DNA of 62,996 nt from an uncultured Granulosicoccaceae bacterium (lineage in GTDB: Bacteria > Pseudomonadota > Gammaproteobacteria > Granulosicoccales > Granulosicoccaceae), in the NCBI GenBank assembly GCA_937981955.1, contig CALJNA010000028.1, forward strand, positions 1-62,996, given 5' to 3'. Below are positions 26,829 to 37,275 of the stretch, in pieces (the first letter of the stretch is position 1; each line of letters begins with the position of its first letter). Both the position numbers and the translations under genes were made by a program. A model generated the notes under the pieces. The model was not told the origin of the DNA. It saw nothing but the letters and a program-made list of their open reading frames with translations, and searched no databases.

Positions 26829-27878
26829 CTAGGCAGCCTCTTTTTCTTTAGTGGTTTCCTGATTATCTTCAAGCGTGTTGCGCGCTGAAACGATATGCCA
26901 GCTTGACTGTGCACCGCGTTTGGCTGCTTTTTCATCACAATATTCGCGATACCAAGTCAGTGCCCGGTTTTGCAGTCGGGCCAGAGCGGGCACATCGATT
27001 CCGGGAAACGGATTAAATGGGTTGCTGCGACTAATGCTCCAGATTTCTGTGCGCATACTTCGTTTGGCTGCATCGCCACGACGATGAAAGCCGTGAGTGT
27101 TAGCGATAACGAGTGTATTGGCCGGAACAGATAAACCGATTGGTTGACCAAATCCCATGCTGAGTAAATCTTCAGGCGTGGCGCGAAACGAGCCGTTGCT
27201 GGAATACTTGTCACCTTGTTGGGCAATCGTAATGCTTTTACGGTATTCCCATTTTAATCGTGCCAGAGTAAGTCGTTGTGACCCTGGCAAGTAGGTAAAC
27301 GGGCCATTGTCAGAATTGCAATCGTCAAGGAAGTACCAGCTTTTCATGGTTGGATGAAAAGTATCGGAGTGAAGGTTTTTCTGCGGATCAGCTGGCCCAT
27401 CGACAAAGTGATTTTTTATTGTCTGGATGTACGAAACTGGTCGGCCGTTCTTGCCCGAGGCAAACTTGTGCAGAGTTAAATACTGATTACTGACCAGCAT
27501 GTCATGGCAAGCGGGCAGGGTGTCGGTAGTCTTTTCGTCAATCAGGATACGATGTGTCAGGGTATCGCCTTGCTGACATTCTCTGACTTCAGCGTTGATC
27601 GACCCAACTTCGCGTTTTATTTTCTGGAATTTCTCAGCCGGTAGTGCATCTTTAATTACGATGTAGCCATCGCGATAGAAAGAGCGCTTTAACGACTGGT
27701 CTATGCCGGTGCCCAGCATCATGAAGCGTAAGCGCATGATGCCCTGCGCCAGAACAATGCGAGCCACATGTAGTCCGCACCGATTCAGTATCAGGCTGCC
27801 AATGACGGGGTTGCTGCGGAACGACTTCGCTTGTGTGAATAGCTGGAGTATCCACACGGGGAAAAGCAGTATTTTCAT
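26829..27878 (-). CDS. Phytanoyl-CoA dioxygenase (PhyH)-like protein
   Basis: About 349 residues. The Fe(II) motif is seen as HSDTFHP (about residue 167), with DNGPFTYLPGSQRL after it and the distal His and Arg in NTHGFHRRGDAAKRSMR (about 270-286). It is longer than usual because of an N-terminal hydrophobic/basic extension of about 70 residues (MKILLFPVWILQLF). The start is ATG 27878 or GTG 27923, which adds 15 residues. Substrate unknown; it is not closely similar to the PhyH gene at 4903. It stands alone, about 100 bp upstream of the SDR on the same strand. Confidence 0.78.
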   Translation of the reverse strand: MKILLFPVWILQLFTQAKSFRSNPVIGSLILNRCGLHVARIVLAQGIMRLRFMMLGTGIDQSLKRSFYRDGYIVIKDALPAEKFQKIKREVGSINAEVRECQQGDTLTHRILIDEKTTDTLPACHDMLVSNQYLTLHKFASGKNGRPVSYIQTIKNHFVDGPADPQKNLHSDTFHPTMKSWYFLDDCNSDNGPFTYLPGSQRLTLARLKWEYRKSITIAQQGDKYSSNGSFRATPEDLLSMGFGQPIGLSVPANTLVIANTHGFHRRGDAAKRSMRTEIWSISRSNPFNPFPGIDVPALARLQNRALTWYREYCDEKAAKRGAQSSWHIVSARNTLEDNQETTKEKEAA

Positions 27879-28294
27879 GTTGCAAACCGTGGCGTACAAA
27901 CCATTATCCGGTGCAATTGCCACGCCATTTGTGAGCTCCCAGACTAGTCTTTACAGGCCATTGTTGGACATTGCCGGAAGCCTGCCGGCATTCGAAAATG
28001 CCATGCCCACGAGTTAACCCGACAAGCCCGTAGGCTAAATTCGCTGTGTCGCAATTGTTTACAGTCAGATAAAGCATTTCAAACGAGCATATATGGGGCC
28101 TGTACGATTCAATGACTCCACAGGTCTGGAAACGTTAATCGCAGCGCTTTATCGTCTGCGCAATAAGCCGATAGCGCTATTAACGAAGTACTGCCCCGTT
28201 GCCAGTGCGTTAAGTAAAAAACTGCGATTTTCCGAGAAACTATCAGTTCACACCGAAGCAAAGTACCGAGCCATCCATAACCTTGAACATAACA
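27879..28294. other. Divergent intergenic region
   Basis: This region separates the PhyH-like gene (- strand) from the lipoprotein gene (+ strand) and should hold both promoters. An open frame at 28093-28407 shows no recognisable family sequence and overlaps the lipoprotein, so it is not called. No RNA motif was seen. Confidence 0.5.
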
Positions 28295-29110
28295 GTGAAA
28301 TCAAAATTACCTTATCGCGTTTTGTCCATGGCTGTGTTGTTGTTCGCTGTCGTAGCCTGTACCTCGACACCGCTGGAAAAACTGGAAGTACCAGGCTACG
28401 CATTTAACAAGCAGTCGCGTTACGCTGTTTTATGGATAAAGCCCTGTATCGGCAAACCCCTGGGTGGTTGTGAAGAAGACGATGGTCGAACCACTGAAGC
28501 CAAGCTGGCCATTCACGGTTCACCGACGCGTATTGATGTTGCGCAACAGTATGAAGACGAGGTGGCGTTGAGTGCATCCATTGCTCGTGTGAATGCCAGT
28601 GAAACCATCGAGCAACGCTTTCTGAGATTGTTTAAAGATGACATGACTTCTCGAGGCCTGGATGTGGTTTCCGTTGCAAACCCGATTTATGAAGGTGCGC
28701 TTAAAAAGCACGGCAGCACTCGCGTGAGTTTTCCTGATCAACCTCGACTTAGTGCGACGCAGTTTCCGCTCCAGGTTAAATCCAATACTTTTGATTTCTC
28801 ACCTGTTTACCAGAATTTGGGTGTGGACTTTCTTTTAGTGCTCGAACTATTGAATTTCAGCGTCGATCGGCACTACGGTCCAACCGGAAAACCGGCGGCG
28901 AATCCGCAAGTGGTTTCGGCTGTTAGAGTTTATCTGCACGAGCGCAACACAGGTGACGTGTTGTTTAACGACTTTTCATACCAGTTTGCGCTTTCTGAAG
29001 ATGATTGGGAAAAGCCACCTTACTATCAGGATTTAGCCGATCTTCTGATCAATACTCTGGAACAGAGTATTGAAGATTCACGAAAGAATCTGATGCAGCT
29101 GAGATTTTAA
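28295..29110 (+). CDS. Predicted lipoprotein of unknown function
   Basis: About 271 residues. A basic n-region (KSKLPYR), a hydrophobic stretch and the lipobox VVAC (about residue 22) mark an exported lipoprotein. The mature part contains a paired-cysteine segment (KPCIGKPLGGC), a long central helix-rich region and a C-terminal acidic stretch (SEDDWEKPPYYQDL). No family was recognised. GTG 28295 is chosen because it gives a typical signal peptide; TTG 28283 and ATG 28328 are alternatives. It converges on uvrA with about 30 bp between. Confidence 0.75.
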   Translation: MKSKLPYRVLSMAVLLFAVVACTSTPLEKLEVPGYAFNKQSRYAVLWIKPCIGKPLGGCEEDDGRTTEAKLAIHGSPTRIDVAQQYEDEVALSASIARVNASETIEQRFLRLFKDDMTSRGLDVVSVANPIYEGALKKHGSTRVSFPDQPRLSATQFPLQVKSNTFDFSPVYQNLGVDFLLVLELLNFSVDRHYGPTGKPAANPQVVSAVRVYLHERNTGDVLFNDFSYQFALSEDDWEKPPYYQDLADLLINTLEQSIEDSRKNLMQLRF

Positions 29111-29139
29111 AAATCTGTTCGTGTGGCGAATAAACGCGT

Positions 29140-31956
29140 TTAGCCGAGCAGGCGTTTCAAATATTGCCCCGTGTAAGACGACTTTTTCTTGACCACGTCT
29201 TCAGGTGTGCCTGCAACGACAATTTTTCCCCCACCGGCACCACCTTCGGGACCAAGGTCGATTATCCAGTCCGCAGTTTTGATCACATCCAGATTGTGTT
29301 CGATAATCACCAGGGTGTTGCCTGCATCCCGAAGCCGATGAATGACAGCGAGTAAGGCTTTGACATCTTCGAAATGCAGCCCGGTGGTGGGTTCATCGAG
29401 TATGTATAAGGTATTCCCGGTATCTCTTTTCGATAGTTCGCGTGCCAGCTTGATCCGCTGCGCCTCACCACCGGACAGTGTTGTCGCATTTTGGCCTAGG
29501 GTGATGTAAGACAAACCCACATCCATCAGCGTTTCCAACTTTTTATGTAACACCGGCACAGCCGAGAAAAAGTCAAACGCTTGTTCGACAGTCATATCCA
29601 GTACTTCGTGAATGTTCTTGCCCTTGTAACGAATATCGAGCGTTTCGCGGTTGTAGCGTTTTCCTGCGCAGATATCGCACGGCACATACACATCGGGCAG
29701 AAAATGCATTTCAACCTTGATCAGACCGTCTCCCTGACAGGCTTCGCAGCGTCCACCTTTAACATTAAAACTGAAGCGGCCGGTTTTGTAACCGCGTGAT
29801 CGTGCTTCGCGCGTGTTCGAAAACAAATCTCTGATTACTGAAAACAGGCCGGAGTAGGTGGCCGGATTGCTTCGCGGTGTTCTGCCAATCGGGCTTTGAT
29901 CGATTTCAACAATTTTATCGAAAGCTTTCATACCGGTGATGTCTCCAACCGGAGCAACCACGTGTTTGGCATTGTTTATCTCTGCGGCAGCAAAGCGATA
30001 AAGGGTATCGTTGATCAATGTTGATTTACCGGAGCCGGAAACACCGGTGACCACGGTAAGTAGCGCATGCGGAATTTTCACATCAACGTTGTTCAGGTTG
30101 TTGCCCGATGCCTTCTTGATATTTATCCAGTCCTTGCCCGGCTTTTTGCGTTCTGGTACTGGAATACTTTTTTTACCAGAGAGATATTGGCCAGTCAGTG
30201 ACGCCTTGGATTTCATGATATCTTTTGGCGAACCTTTGGCAACAATCTCTCCGCCGTGTCGCCCGGCGCCCGGACCAATGTCGAGCACATAATCGGCGCA
30301 TCTTATGGCATCTTCATCGTGTTCCACGACAATGACCGTGTTACCGATATCGCGCAGGTATTTCAGTGTTTGCAGCAGCTTGTCGTTATCGCGCTGATGC
30401 AATCCGATAGACGGTTCATCGAGTACGTACATGACTCCCATGAGCCCGGCCCCGATCTGGCTAGCCAGTCGAATGCGCTGAGCTTCACCACCGGAAAGCG
30501 TGCCCGCACTTCGATCTATGGACAAATAATCCAGACCTACATTGACCAGAAACGAGAGCCGTTGAGAAATCTCAGCCGTAATCTTATCGCCGACTTCACG
30601 ACGTTGGCCTTTGAGTGCAAGTGAATCGATCAGGTCTTTGGCTTCGGCAATGGATGCAGCAGTGATGTCTTGCAGGTAATGCCCGTCAACCGTTACGTGT
30701 CTGGCTGTTTCGTTTAACCGTGCACCATTGCATGTCTGACAATCTCTAACAGACAACAACTTTGACAGCTCGTCTCGCACCGCGTTGGAGTCGGTTTCTT
30801 TGAAACGCCGGTCCATGGTGGGGATGATGCCTTCAAAGGTACGCACAGTTTTTCGTGTGCCGCTGCCTTTTTCGTTTTTGTACACAAACGTTATTTCTTC
30901 TTTGCCGCTACCGTACAACACGATGTTCTGCCACTTCTTGGCAAGCTTTTCAAACGGCTTGTCAAGATCGAAGCCGTAGTGCTTCGCAAGTGATTGCATC
31001 ATCTGAAAATAAAAGGTTGATCGCCTGTCCCATCCACGAACAGCGCCGCCGGCAATGCTGACCGCCTTATTGGTGATAACAAGTTCAGGATCAAAAAAAT
31101 GACTTTGCCCGAGTCCATCGCATTCCTGACAGGCACCATGCGGACTGTTGAATGAAAACACGCGCGGTTCCAGTTCAGGAATCGAGTATCCACAGATTGG
31201 GCACGCGAACAGCGTTGAGAACACAAGGTCGTCAGCGCTGCCGTCGAGTGGTGTGACAATAGCGGTGCCCTCGCCAAGCTGCGTTGCTGTCTCAAGCGAT
31301 TCGGCCAGCCGTAAACCAATGTCTTCACGAACTTTGAATCGATCAACCACCACATCGATGGTGTGTTTCTTTTTTGCGTTAAGTTTTATCTCGCCTTCAA
31401 GCTCGGTTATGACGCCATCGATGCGTGCGCGCAGATAACCCTGATTGCGCAGATTCTCCAGAACATTGGCGTGATCACCTTTGCGATCTTTTATCACAGG
31501 TGCCAATAGGGCCATGGCGACGCCCGGAGGTTGCGCGATGATGTGATCGACCATCTGGCTGATGGTTTGTGAATCCAGTGGCTCCTTGTGCACGGGACAT
31601 TCGGGTATGCCGGTGCGGGCATAGAGCAGGCGAAGGTAATCGTAAATCTCGGTTATCGTGCCAACGGTCGATCTTGGATTGTGGGAGGTGGATTTCTGTT
31701 CAATGGATATCGCCGGTGACAGTCCGTCGATAAGATCGACATCGGGCTTCTCCATGACCGACAGAAATTGCCGGGCATAGGCGGAGAGCGACTCGACATA
31801 ACGTCTTTGGCCTTCGGCGAACAAGGTATCAAAAGCCAGCGATGACTTTCCCGATCCGGACAGACCGGTGATGACGATGAGCTTGTCGCGCGGCAGATCA
31901 GCATCAACGTTTTTCAGATTGTGGGTACGCGCACCGCGTATTCGAATGCTGTCCAT
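29140..31956 (-). CDS. uvrA: Excinuclease ABC subunit A
   Basis: A 938-residue UvrA (E. coli 940), the damage-recognition ATPase of nucleotide excision repair. Two ABC modules are visible: Walker [10 protein letters not shown] near residue 31 and GVSGSGKST near 640, each with an LSGGEAQR signature. Two zinc modules are seen, one with CPICGY (about 253) and CQECDG, the other with CEACQGDG and [12 protein letters not shown] at 31956. The divergent neighbour is an MFS transporter followed by ssb, a common gammaproteobacterial order. Confidence 0.98.
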   Translation of the reverse strand: MDSIRIRGARTHNLKNVDADLPRDKLIVITGLSGSGKSSLAFDTLFAEGQRRYVESLSAYARQFLSVMEKPDVDLIDGLSPAISIEQKSTSHNPRSTVGTITEIYDYLRLLYARTGIPECPVHKEPLDSQTISQMVDHIIAQPPGVAMALLAPVIKDRKGDHANVLENLRNQGYLRARIDGVITELEGEIKLNAKKKHTIDVVVDRFKVREDIGLRLAESLETATQLGEGTAIVTPLDGSADDLVFSTLFACPICGYSIPELEPRVFSFNSPHGACQECDGLGQSHFFDPELVITNKAVSIAGGAVRGWDRRSTFYFQMMQSLAKHYGFDLDKPFEKLAKKWQNIVLYGSGKEEITFVYKNEKGSGTRKTVRTFEGIIPTMDRRFKETDSNAVRDELSKLLSVRDCQTCNGARLNETARHVTVDGHYLQDITAASIAEAKDLIDSLALKGQRREVGDKITAEISQRLSFLVNVGLDYLSIDRSAGTLSGGEAQRIRLASQIGAGLMGVMYVLDEPSIGLHQRDNDKLLQTLKYLRDIGNTVIVVEHDEDAIRCADYVLDIGPGAGRHGGEIVAKGSPKDIMKSKASLTGQYLSGKKSIPVPERKKPGKDWINIKKASGNNLNNVDVKIPHALLTVVTGVSGSGKSTLINDTLYRFAAAEINNAKHVVAPVGDITGMKAFDKIVEIDQSPIGRTPRSNPATYSGLFSVIRDLFSNTREARSRGYKTGRFSFNVKGGRCEACQGDGLIKVEMHFLPDVYVPCDICAGKRYNRETLDIRYKGKNIHEVLDMTVEQAFDFFSAVPVLHKKLETLMDVGLSYITLGQNATTLSGGEAQRIKLARELSKRDTGNTLYILDEPTTGLHFEDVKALLAVIHRLRDAGNTLVIIEHNLDVIKTADWIIDLGPEGGAGGGKIVVAGTPEDVVKKKSSYTGQYLKRLLG

Positions 31957-32060
31957 CTGGGGAAAGTCACTTTATTTAAGCGCTGTGGAAATGCGCATCA
32001 AGTCTTGTGGGCCAAGCTGCTAATATAGCGCGTTTGTTCTTGTTTAAGGGTCCTGTTCAC

Positions 32061-33422
32061 TTGCCAGCTTCATCTGCATCCAGCGCCATGCTACCGGTTG
32101 AACGTCGAACGGCAGCTTCCCTGGCACTAATCTACATGGTTCGCATGCTGGGTCTGTTTATTATTCTGCCCGTGTTTGCGTTGTTTGCGGCTGACTTTGA
32201 AAACAGCACACCGTTTTTAATGGGCCTGGCTCTGGGCATCTATGGTTTGCTGCAGGCGATGTTGCAGATTCCATTCGGTTTGTTATCTGATCGCATTGGA
32301 CGCAAGCGCACCATTACTATTGGTTTAGCGTTAATGGCGCTGGGCAGTGTTGTTGCAGCCATGTCAGACACCATTTATGGCGTCATTCTGGGGCGAGCAC
32401 TGCAGGGTTCGGGTGCCATCGCCGCTGCACTGATGGCGCTTGCTGCTGATCTCACTCGCGATGAGCAACGCACCAAAATGATGGCCATGCTTGGTGCCAG
32501 CATCGGCTTTTCATTTATTGTTGCATTGTTATTGGGCCCACTGTTGATAAAAGTATTCTCTATCAGCATGTTGTTCTGGTTCACAGGGTTAACCTCAGTT
32601 CTGGCCATGATTTTGTTGCACACCACTGTGCCCGATCCAACCGGTGGTGGCTATCGCGCCGATACCAGCGCAAATGTTGCATCGCTGGGGCAGTTGTTTT
32701 CTCATCCGCAGCTGCGTCGGCTGAACGTGAGTATCTTTTTTCTGCATCTGCTGATCACTGCAAGCTTTGTCGCTGTGCCGGTTCTATTGCTTAATGGTGG
32801 GTTGGAAAAAACTGATCACTGGCAGGCTTATTTGCCTGCCATGTTGCTGTCGGTGTTTTTTATGGTTCCAATGATCATGATGGCTGAACGTTATAGTCGT
32901 ATGCGATTGGTGCTACTGATTTGCGTAGTGGGCATGTTGCTCACGCAGGTATTGTTTGCTGTGTTGCCGGGTACTTTGTTCGCGCTGTTGCTGGCGGTCG
33001 TTTTGTTTTTCAGTTTTCTTAATACGCTTGAATCCCTGCTGCCGTCTCTGGTGTCGAGAATTGCACCAGCCGGGTCACGTGGCGGCGCTTCAGGGATATA
33101 TTCGAGTTGCCAGTTTCTGGGGGCATTTGTTGGTGGTGCCGGCGGTGGCTGGTTGCTCGGTACGGCAGGTTTTAGTGGTTTGTTTTGGGGTTTGGCAGGG
33201 GTGTGCGTGTTGTGGCTCGTGCTGTTGTTTCCATTTGAAGCGCCTCGAAAGCTGGCATCTCATCGTTACAAGCTCAGCACTGAAGAGCAGGGGCGTGGAC
33301 CGGCGCTAATGAACGATTTGCTGGCGCAACCGGGGGTGGAGGATGTGTTTCTGTCTCCCGAGGAAGGGGTCGCATACATGAAGGTGGATAAGCAGGTGTT
33401 TCGACCCTCAGACGCTTCCTAA
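32061..33422 (+). CDS. MFS transporter with C-terminal YAM-like domain (YajR type)
   Basis: About 453 residues with 12 hydrophobic helices. Motif A is seen as GLLSDRIGRKRT after helix 2. The last ~55 residues, after helix 12, form a soluble tail (LAQPGVEDVFLSPEEGVAYMKVD) resembling the ferredoxin-like YAM domain of E. coli YajR. The start is unclear: TTG 32061 has AAGGG upstream, ATG 32088 (MLPVERRT) matches the usual family N-terminus, and the frame is open from GTG 32007. It sits between uvrA and ssb. Substrate unknown. Confidence 0.87.
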   Translation: MPASSASSAMLPVERRTAASLALIYMVRMLGLFIILPVFALFAADFENSTPFLMGLALGIYGLLQAMLQIPFGLLSDRIGRKRTITIGLALMALGSVVAAMSDTIYGVILGRALQGSGAIAAALMALAADLTRDEQRTKMMAMLGASIGFSFIVALLLGPLLIKVFSISMLFWFTGLTSVLAMILLHTTVPDPTGGGYRADTSANVASLGQLFSHPQLRRLNVSIFFLHLLITASFVAVPVLLLNGGLEKTDHWQAYLPAMLLSVFFMVPMIMMAERYSRMRLVLLICVVGMLLTQVLFAVLPGTLFALLLAVVLFFSFLNTLESLLPSLVSRIAPAGSRGGASGIYSSCQFLGAFVGGAGGGWLLGTAGFSGLFWGLAGVCVLWLVLLFPFEAPRKLASHRYKLSTEEQGRGPALMNDLLAQPGVEDVFLSPEEGVAYMKVDKQVFRPSDAS

Positions 33423-33634
33423 GCCATTGGCCGTGGTGTGTGGTGTGCGTGCGGTGAGATTTTGGAAACAATGGCTTGTGCACAAAGAGACACAGACCAT
33501 GAGCAGTGTTATGTCGGCGGTCGATTGAGGTAAACTAGCGGTGGCGCCCCAACAGCAGGTCAGACCAGCAGATCAGGCGCAAGCCCGTTCGTACGGACGC
33601 AACGGGTATCACCACATATTTAGGAGAAGGAAGC

Positions 33635-34093
33635 ATGAGAGGCGTTAACAAAGTTATTATTGTCGGCAACCTTGGAGCCGATCCGGAAGTGCGATACACG
33701 CCAAGCGGCAGCGCGGTGACCAATATCAGTATTGCCACATCCGAATCCTGGACCGATAAAAACACCGGTCAGAAACAGGAACGTACCGAGTGGCATCGTG
33801 TCACTTTATTTAATCGGCTTGGAGAAATTGCTGGCGAATATTGCCGCAAAGGTTCACAAGTTTACATAGAAGGCTCGTTGCGAACGGACAAGTACCAGGA
33901 CAAGAAAACCGGGGAAGATCGTTATTCCACCGGAATCATTGCCAACAGTTTGCAATTACTGGGCAGTCGTAACGATTCAGGTGGTGGCGATTTTCAGCAA
34001 CGCGGTGGTGCGCCAGCGCAAAATCAGCAGAAACAGCAACCCGCTATGGCTACCGCCAGTGGCGCAGAATTCGACGACGACATACCATTCTAG
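33635..34093 (+). CDS. ssb: Single-stranded DNA-binding protein
   Basis: A 152-residue SSB. The N-terminal OB fold begins [20 protein letters not shown] and includes [16 protein letters not shown] and [11 protein letters not shown] Gln/Gly-rich linker leads to the acidic C-terminal tip DDDIPF, which binds partner proteins. Strong ribosome binding site AGGAGAAGG before ATG 33635. The gene protects ssDNA during replication and repair and lies in its usual neighbourhood downstream of uvrA. Confidence 0.97.
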   Translation: MRGVNKVIIVGNLGADPEVRYTPSGSAVTNISIATSESWTDKNTGQKQERTEWHRVTLFNRLGEIAGEYCRKGSQVYIEGSLRTDKYQDKKTGEDRYSTGIIANSLQLLGSRNDSGGGDFQQRGGAPAQNQQKQQPAMATASGAEFDDDIPF

Positions 34094-34117
34094 GGCCGTT
34101 CCGGGCCCGTTCCGGGT

Positions 34118-34150
34118 ATGACCTCGCAAATGGGTGCATTTCGGGGTCAT
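34118..34150 (+). terminator. Stem-loop downstream of ssb, nested in larger inverted repeat
   Basis: A long stem (34118-34130 with 34138-34150, one bulge and a GT pair) closes the loop GGGTGC. It is enclosed by an outer inverted repeat CCCGTTCC (34106-34113) with GGAACGGG (34166-34173). No T tract follows, so it is a factor-independent terminator only in shape; its position 25 nt after the ssb stop suggests transcript termination or 3' protection. Confidence 0.5.
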
Positions 34151-34328
34151 CACTCGGGAAATTCAGGAACGGGACGTTAGCCGCTTAAATCGGTCGTTCC
34201 GATACCTTGCCGTCCCGACCGGGGCATGGCAAAACCGGATTTAGGTACAGTATCTGCAACATCCGGGAACTATTACTCATGACTAGTTGTCTGCAATTTG
34301 GCTGGCAATCACGGAGTCGTTCATTACC

Positions 34329-35828
34329 ATGATCAAATGGTCTTTGATTTCATTGTTACTGCTGACATTCAGCGTTGCTTGCGGATACGAAAGTCGCGTT
34401 GAAACCCCGAACGAATTAAAAACGGCAAGCCAATCCTCTTTTGCTGCAACGCCAACGGCTGAGCAAAGTCAGCGTGTCGCGACGCAAACTGAGCTGGCTT
34501 TGGTTAAAACTGCACTCCCTACCGAACGAGCAGCGCAAGCTCGCATGGTAAACCTGCGAAAGAATCTTGGCCCGGAAAACATGTGTGAAGGGGCGATTAC
34601 CCATTCCGATCGCATGGCAATTCCACCGGTAGCGAAGCCACCGTTTAAGAAGTATTTCAAGGACCCCGCCTTCGGCACCCGGACCATTCGCATTACCAAT
34701 GGCAAGCATGGCGAAGTATTCAAACCAAAGTACAGCACCATGCAAGCCTGGAATGCTGATGAATCGTTGATGATGCTTTGGTATCGCGGCGAGGAAAGCT
34801 ATCACATCTTGCTTGATGGACACACTTATGAACCGGTACGAAAACTCGATATTGTGCCGTCCGATCTGGAGGAAGTTTTCTGGAGTCATACAGACCCGGA
34901 CGCTTTTTACTATGTGAGCAAATATTATCGTGATTTCGGCAAGCTCAAAAAGTACAGCGTCAGTGCTGACAAGTCGAGCGTGATCGCTGATTTCGGCAAG
35001 TTCTGCGGAGCAAAAGGATTGCCCACCAGTGGCAACGATGTTCATATGCAATCGCTTGACGATGATACTTTCGGTTTTCGCTGTCGGACAGGTGAAGAAA
35101 GCTACCTCATGATGTCTTACCGATTCAGTACAAATGAAATTGTTACGCAGGATATTGGCAAAGGAACAAAATGGTTGCCCTGGACAGCGCCAATTCCCGG
35201 ACCCAGCGGCAAACGTTTTTGGTTTCAGGGAAAAGTACTGGGACCGGACTTAACCACGGTTGAGCGAGAACTTGATTTGTACAAGCCCGGTGAGCATTCC
35301 AATATCGGGCTGACACACGATGGTCAGGACGCCTTATTTCAAACGGCCTTTAATAACAGCCCGAACGGATGTAATGGCGACATGTGGCAGGGCGTTGGGC
35401 ATTTGATAGAACACAATATGGAAACCGGTGCCTGTCGACCGATCATTAATGAAGCTCAAGGTTACCCGTACACAACCAGCAGTACGCATGTTTCTGCGCA
35501 AGCTTATCTGCGTCCCGGTTGGGTCGCCATGTCGAGTATTGGTAGTGTTGATCAGTTTGAATACTTTACGAACAAACGTATGGCACCGGCTTTGTTGTCG
35601 GAAATTTATCTGGCTGACACCGATCCGAAGCACCGCGTAACCTGCCGTCTTGCACACCATCGATCGTACGGAAAGGCGGCCAAAAATGGCGGTTATCCTG
35701 CTTACTTTGGGGAACCTCACGCTACTATCAGCCCGTCTGGAACCCGGATTTTGTATGGATCCGACTGGTACGATTCCGGGACGGTAGACAGCTATGTGCT
35801 CGAGTTACCGGGCTACAAAGCACCTTAA
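34329..35828 (+). CDS. Predicted lipoprotein, propeller-like, unknown function
   Basis: About 499 residues. The N-terminal signal sequence ends in the lipobox SVAC (about residue 17). The rest has repeated beta-strand sequence such as QAWNADESLMMLWYRG and GEPHATISPSGTRILYGSDW, reminiscent of the seven-bladed propellers of oligogalacturonate-lyase-like or TolB-like proteins. The His-containing EPHATISP segment matches that general type but active-site assignment is not safe. ATG 34329 is chosen because it opens the signal peptide; the frame starts earlier at TTG 34287. No obvious operon partner. Confidence 0.7.
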   Translation: MIKWSLISLLLLTFSVACGYESRVETPNELKTASQSSFAATPTAEQSQRVATQTELALVKTALPTERAAQARMVNLRKNLGPENMCEGAITHSDRMAIPPVAKPPFKKYFKDPAFGTRTIRITNGKHGEVFKPKYSTMQAWNADESLMMLWYRGEESYHILLDGHTYEPVRKLDIVPSDLEEVFWSHTDPDAFYYVSKYYRDFGKLKKYSVSADKSSVIADFGKFCGAKGLPTSGNDVHMQSLDDDTFGFRCRTGEESYLMMSYRFSTNEIVTQDIGKGTKWLPWTAPIPGPSGKRFWFQGKVLGPDLTTVERELDLYKPGEHSNIGLTHDGQDALFQTAFNNSPNGCNGDMWQGVGHLIEHNMETGACRPIINEAQGYPYTTSSTHVSAQAYLRPGWVAMSSIGSVDQFEYFTNKRMAPALLSEIYLADTDPKHRVTCRLAHHRSYGKAAKNGGYPAYFGEPHATISPSGTRILYGSDWYDSGTVDSYVLELPGYKAP

Positions 35829-36029
35829 TCGGACTGTCTGACCACTTTATTACGGCCATTTCCAGCCTGTCACGTGTCGGGCCCTTTTCGCCGGAAGGGT
35901 TCAGACTCGACGCGCTTCTTTTAAAATCCAATAAGAATCAATAGCCTAAGTAACACCACGGGGTCAAGATAGCGCTCACTGGCCCAAAAATGGCTAAGAC
36001 AACCGCCAGTGCCGTTTTTATATAAAGAT

Positions 36030-36045
36030 ATAAAGAAATCTTTAT
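36030..36045 (+). promoter_or_regulatory. Palindromic operator candidate upstream of metK
   Basis: ATAAAGAAATCTTTAT is a perfect 16-bp inverted repeat (7-bp arms, AA centre), preceded by another ATAAAGA half-site at 36022-36028. A TACAAT -10-like hexamer follows at 36057-36062. Such AT-rich AAAGA/TCTTT palindromes resemble the sites reported for SahR-type ArsR regulators of S-adenosylmethionine recycling; the link is inferred. Confidence 0.55.
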
Positions 36046-36094
36046 GTGTTTATATGTACAATAGCGGCGATTTTTCCGACTTGAGACTTGCAGA

Positions 36095-37261
36095 ATGGCA
36101 CAAGACTATATTTTCACCTCTGAATCCGTATCAGAGGGACATCCAGACAAAATGTCCGATCAGATTTCGGACGCGGTTCTCGATGCGTTACTGGCACAAG
36201 ACAAAAACGCGCGTGTTGCGTGCGAAACCATGGTTAAAACCGGACTCGTTGTTATCGCCGGAGAAATAACCACCAATGCATATGTCGATCTCGAAGATCT
36301 GGTACGCAAGACTGTACTGGAGATTGGTTACGACCGTTCTGAAATTGGTTTTGATGGTGCGACTTGTGCGGTACTCAACGGGATTGGCAAACAATCTCCT
36401 GACATTGCTCAAGGTGTTGATCGATCTGCACCCGAAGATCAGGGTGCGGGTGACCAGGGTTTGATGTTTGGTTATGCCAACAACGAAACCGATGTGTTGA
36501 TGCCAGCGCCAATAACCTATTCACACCGTTTGGTTGAACAACAAGCCAAACAGCGTAAATCGGGCAACCTGCCATGGTTGCGACCGGATGCAAAAAGTCA
36601 GGTTACCCTGAAATATTCCGAAGGCAAGCCAGTTGGTATCGACGCGGTCGTACTTTCAACGCAACATGACCCTGATGTGTCTCTGTCGCAGCTGCGCGAG
36701 GCGGTCATGGAAAATATCATCAAGCCTGTATTGCCTTCAAGCTGGCTGGATGCTTGCCCAAGCGAGAACATTCACATTAACCCGACCGGCAACTTTGTTA
36801 TCGGTGGACCAGTAGGTGATTGCGGTTTGACCGGTCGAAAAATTATCGTTGATACGTATGGCGGTATGGCTCGGCATGGCGGCGGTGCTTTCTCCGGAAA
36901 AGACCCATCCAAAGTTGACCGTTCAGCTGCCTATGCTGGCCGCTATGTTGCAAAGAACGTGGTAGCCGCGGGTTTAGCTGATAAGTGTGAGATTCAGGTG
37001 TCATACGCCATTGGTGTTGCCAAGCCGACGTCCATCACGGTGGACACATACGGTACCGGCAAAATTGATGATCGTCGTATTGAAGAAATCGTGGGTGATG
37101 TATTTGATCTTCGCCCGTACGGCATTGTCACCATGCTCGACTTGATTCGCCCGATTTACCGACAAACAGCCGCTTATGGTCACTTTGGTCGTGAGCATGC
37201 AGATTTTACCTGGGAGAAAACCGATCGCGCCGATGCGCTCGCCCAGGCCGCAAAAATTTAG
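36095..37261 (+). CDS. metK: S-adenosylmethionine synthetase
   Basis: A 388-residue MetK making S-adenosylmethionine from methionine and ATP in the cytoplasm. Visible signatures are [18 protein letters not shown] (about 12-29), [12 protein letters not shown] (about 118-129) and [19 protein letters not shown] (about 266-284). Length matches the family (about 384). The next gene, ahcY, follows after 14 nt, so SAM synthesis and S-adenosylhomocysteine removal are probably one operon under the palindromic site upstream. Confidence 0.98.
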   Translation: MAQDYIFTSESVSEGHPDKMSDQISDAVLDALLAQDKNARVACETMVKTGLVVIAGEITTNAYVDLEDLVRKTVLEIGYDRSEIGFDGATCAVLNGIGKQSPDIAQGVDRSAPEDQGAGDQGLMFGYANNETDVLMPAPITYSHRLVEQQAKQRKSGNLPWLRPDAKSQVTLKYSEGKPVGIDAVVLSTQHDPDVSLSQLREAVMENIIKPVLPSSWLDACPSENIHINPTGNFVIGGPVGDCGLTGRKIIVDTYGGMARHGGGAFSGKDPSKVDRSAAYAGRYVAKNVVAAGLADKCEIQVSYAIGVAKPTSITVDTYGTGKIDDRRIEEIVGDVFDLRPYGIVTMLDLIRPIYRQTAAYGHFGREHADFTWEKTDRADALAQAAKI

Positions 37262-37275
37262 GACAGGAAATAACT

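Noticed and set aside
28093..28407. Open frame of 104 codons upstream of the lipoprotein at 28295
   Set aside because: It overlaps the lipoprotein start, shows no family sequence, has no ribosome binding site, and the lipoprotein frame has a clear signal peptide.
31957..32060. LexA (SOS) box between uvrA and the MFS gene
   Set aside because: I looked for the CTGT-N8-ACAG pattern seen before uvrA/ssb in E. coli and did not find it; a lineage-specific box was not excluded.
37262..37275. SAH riboswitch between metK and ahcY
   Set aside because: The gap is only 14 bases, too short for the riboswitch, so ahcY is expressed from the metK transcript.
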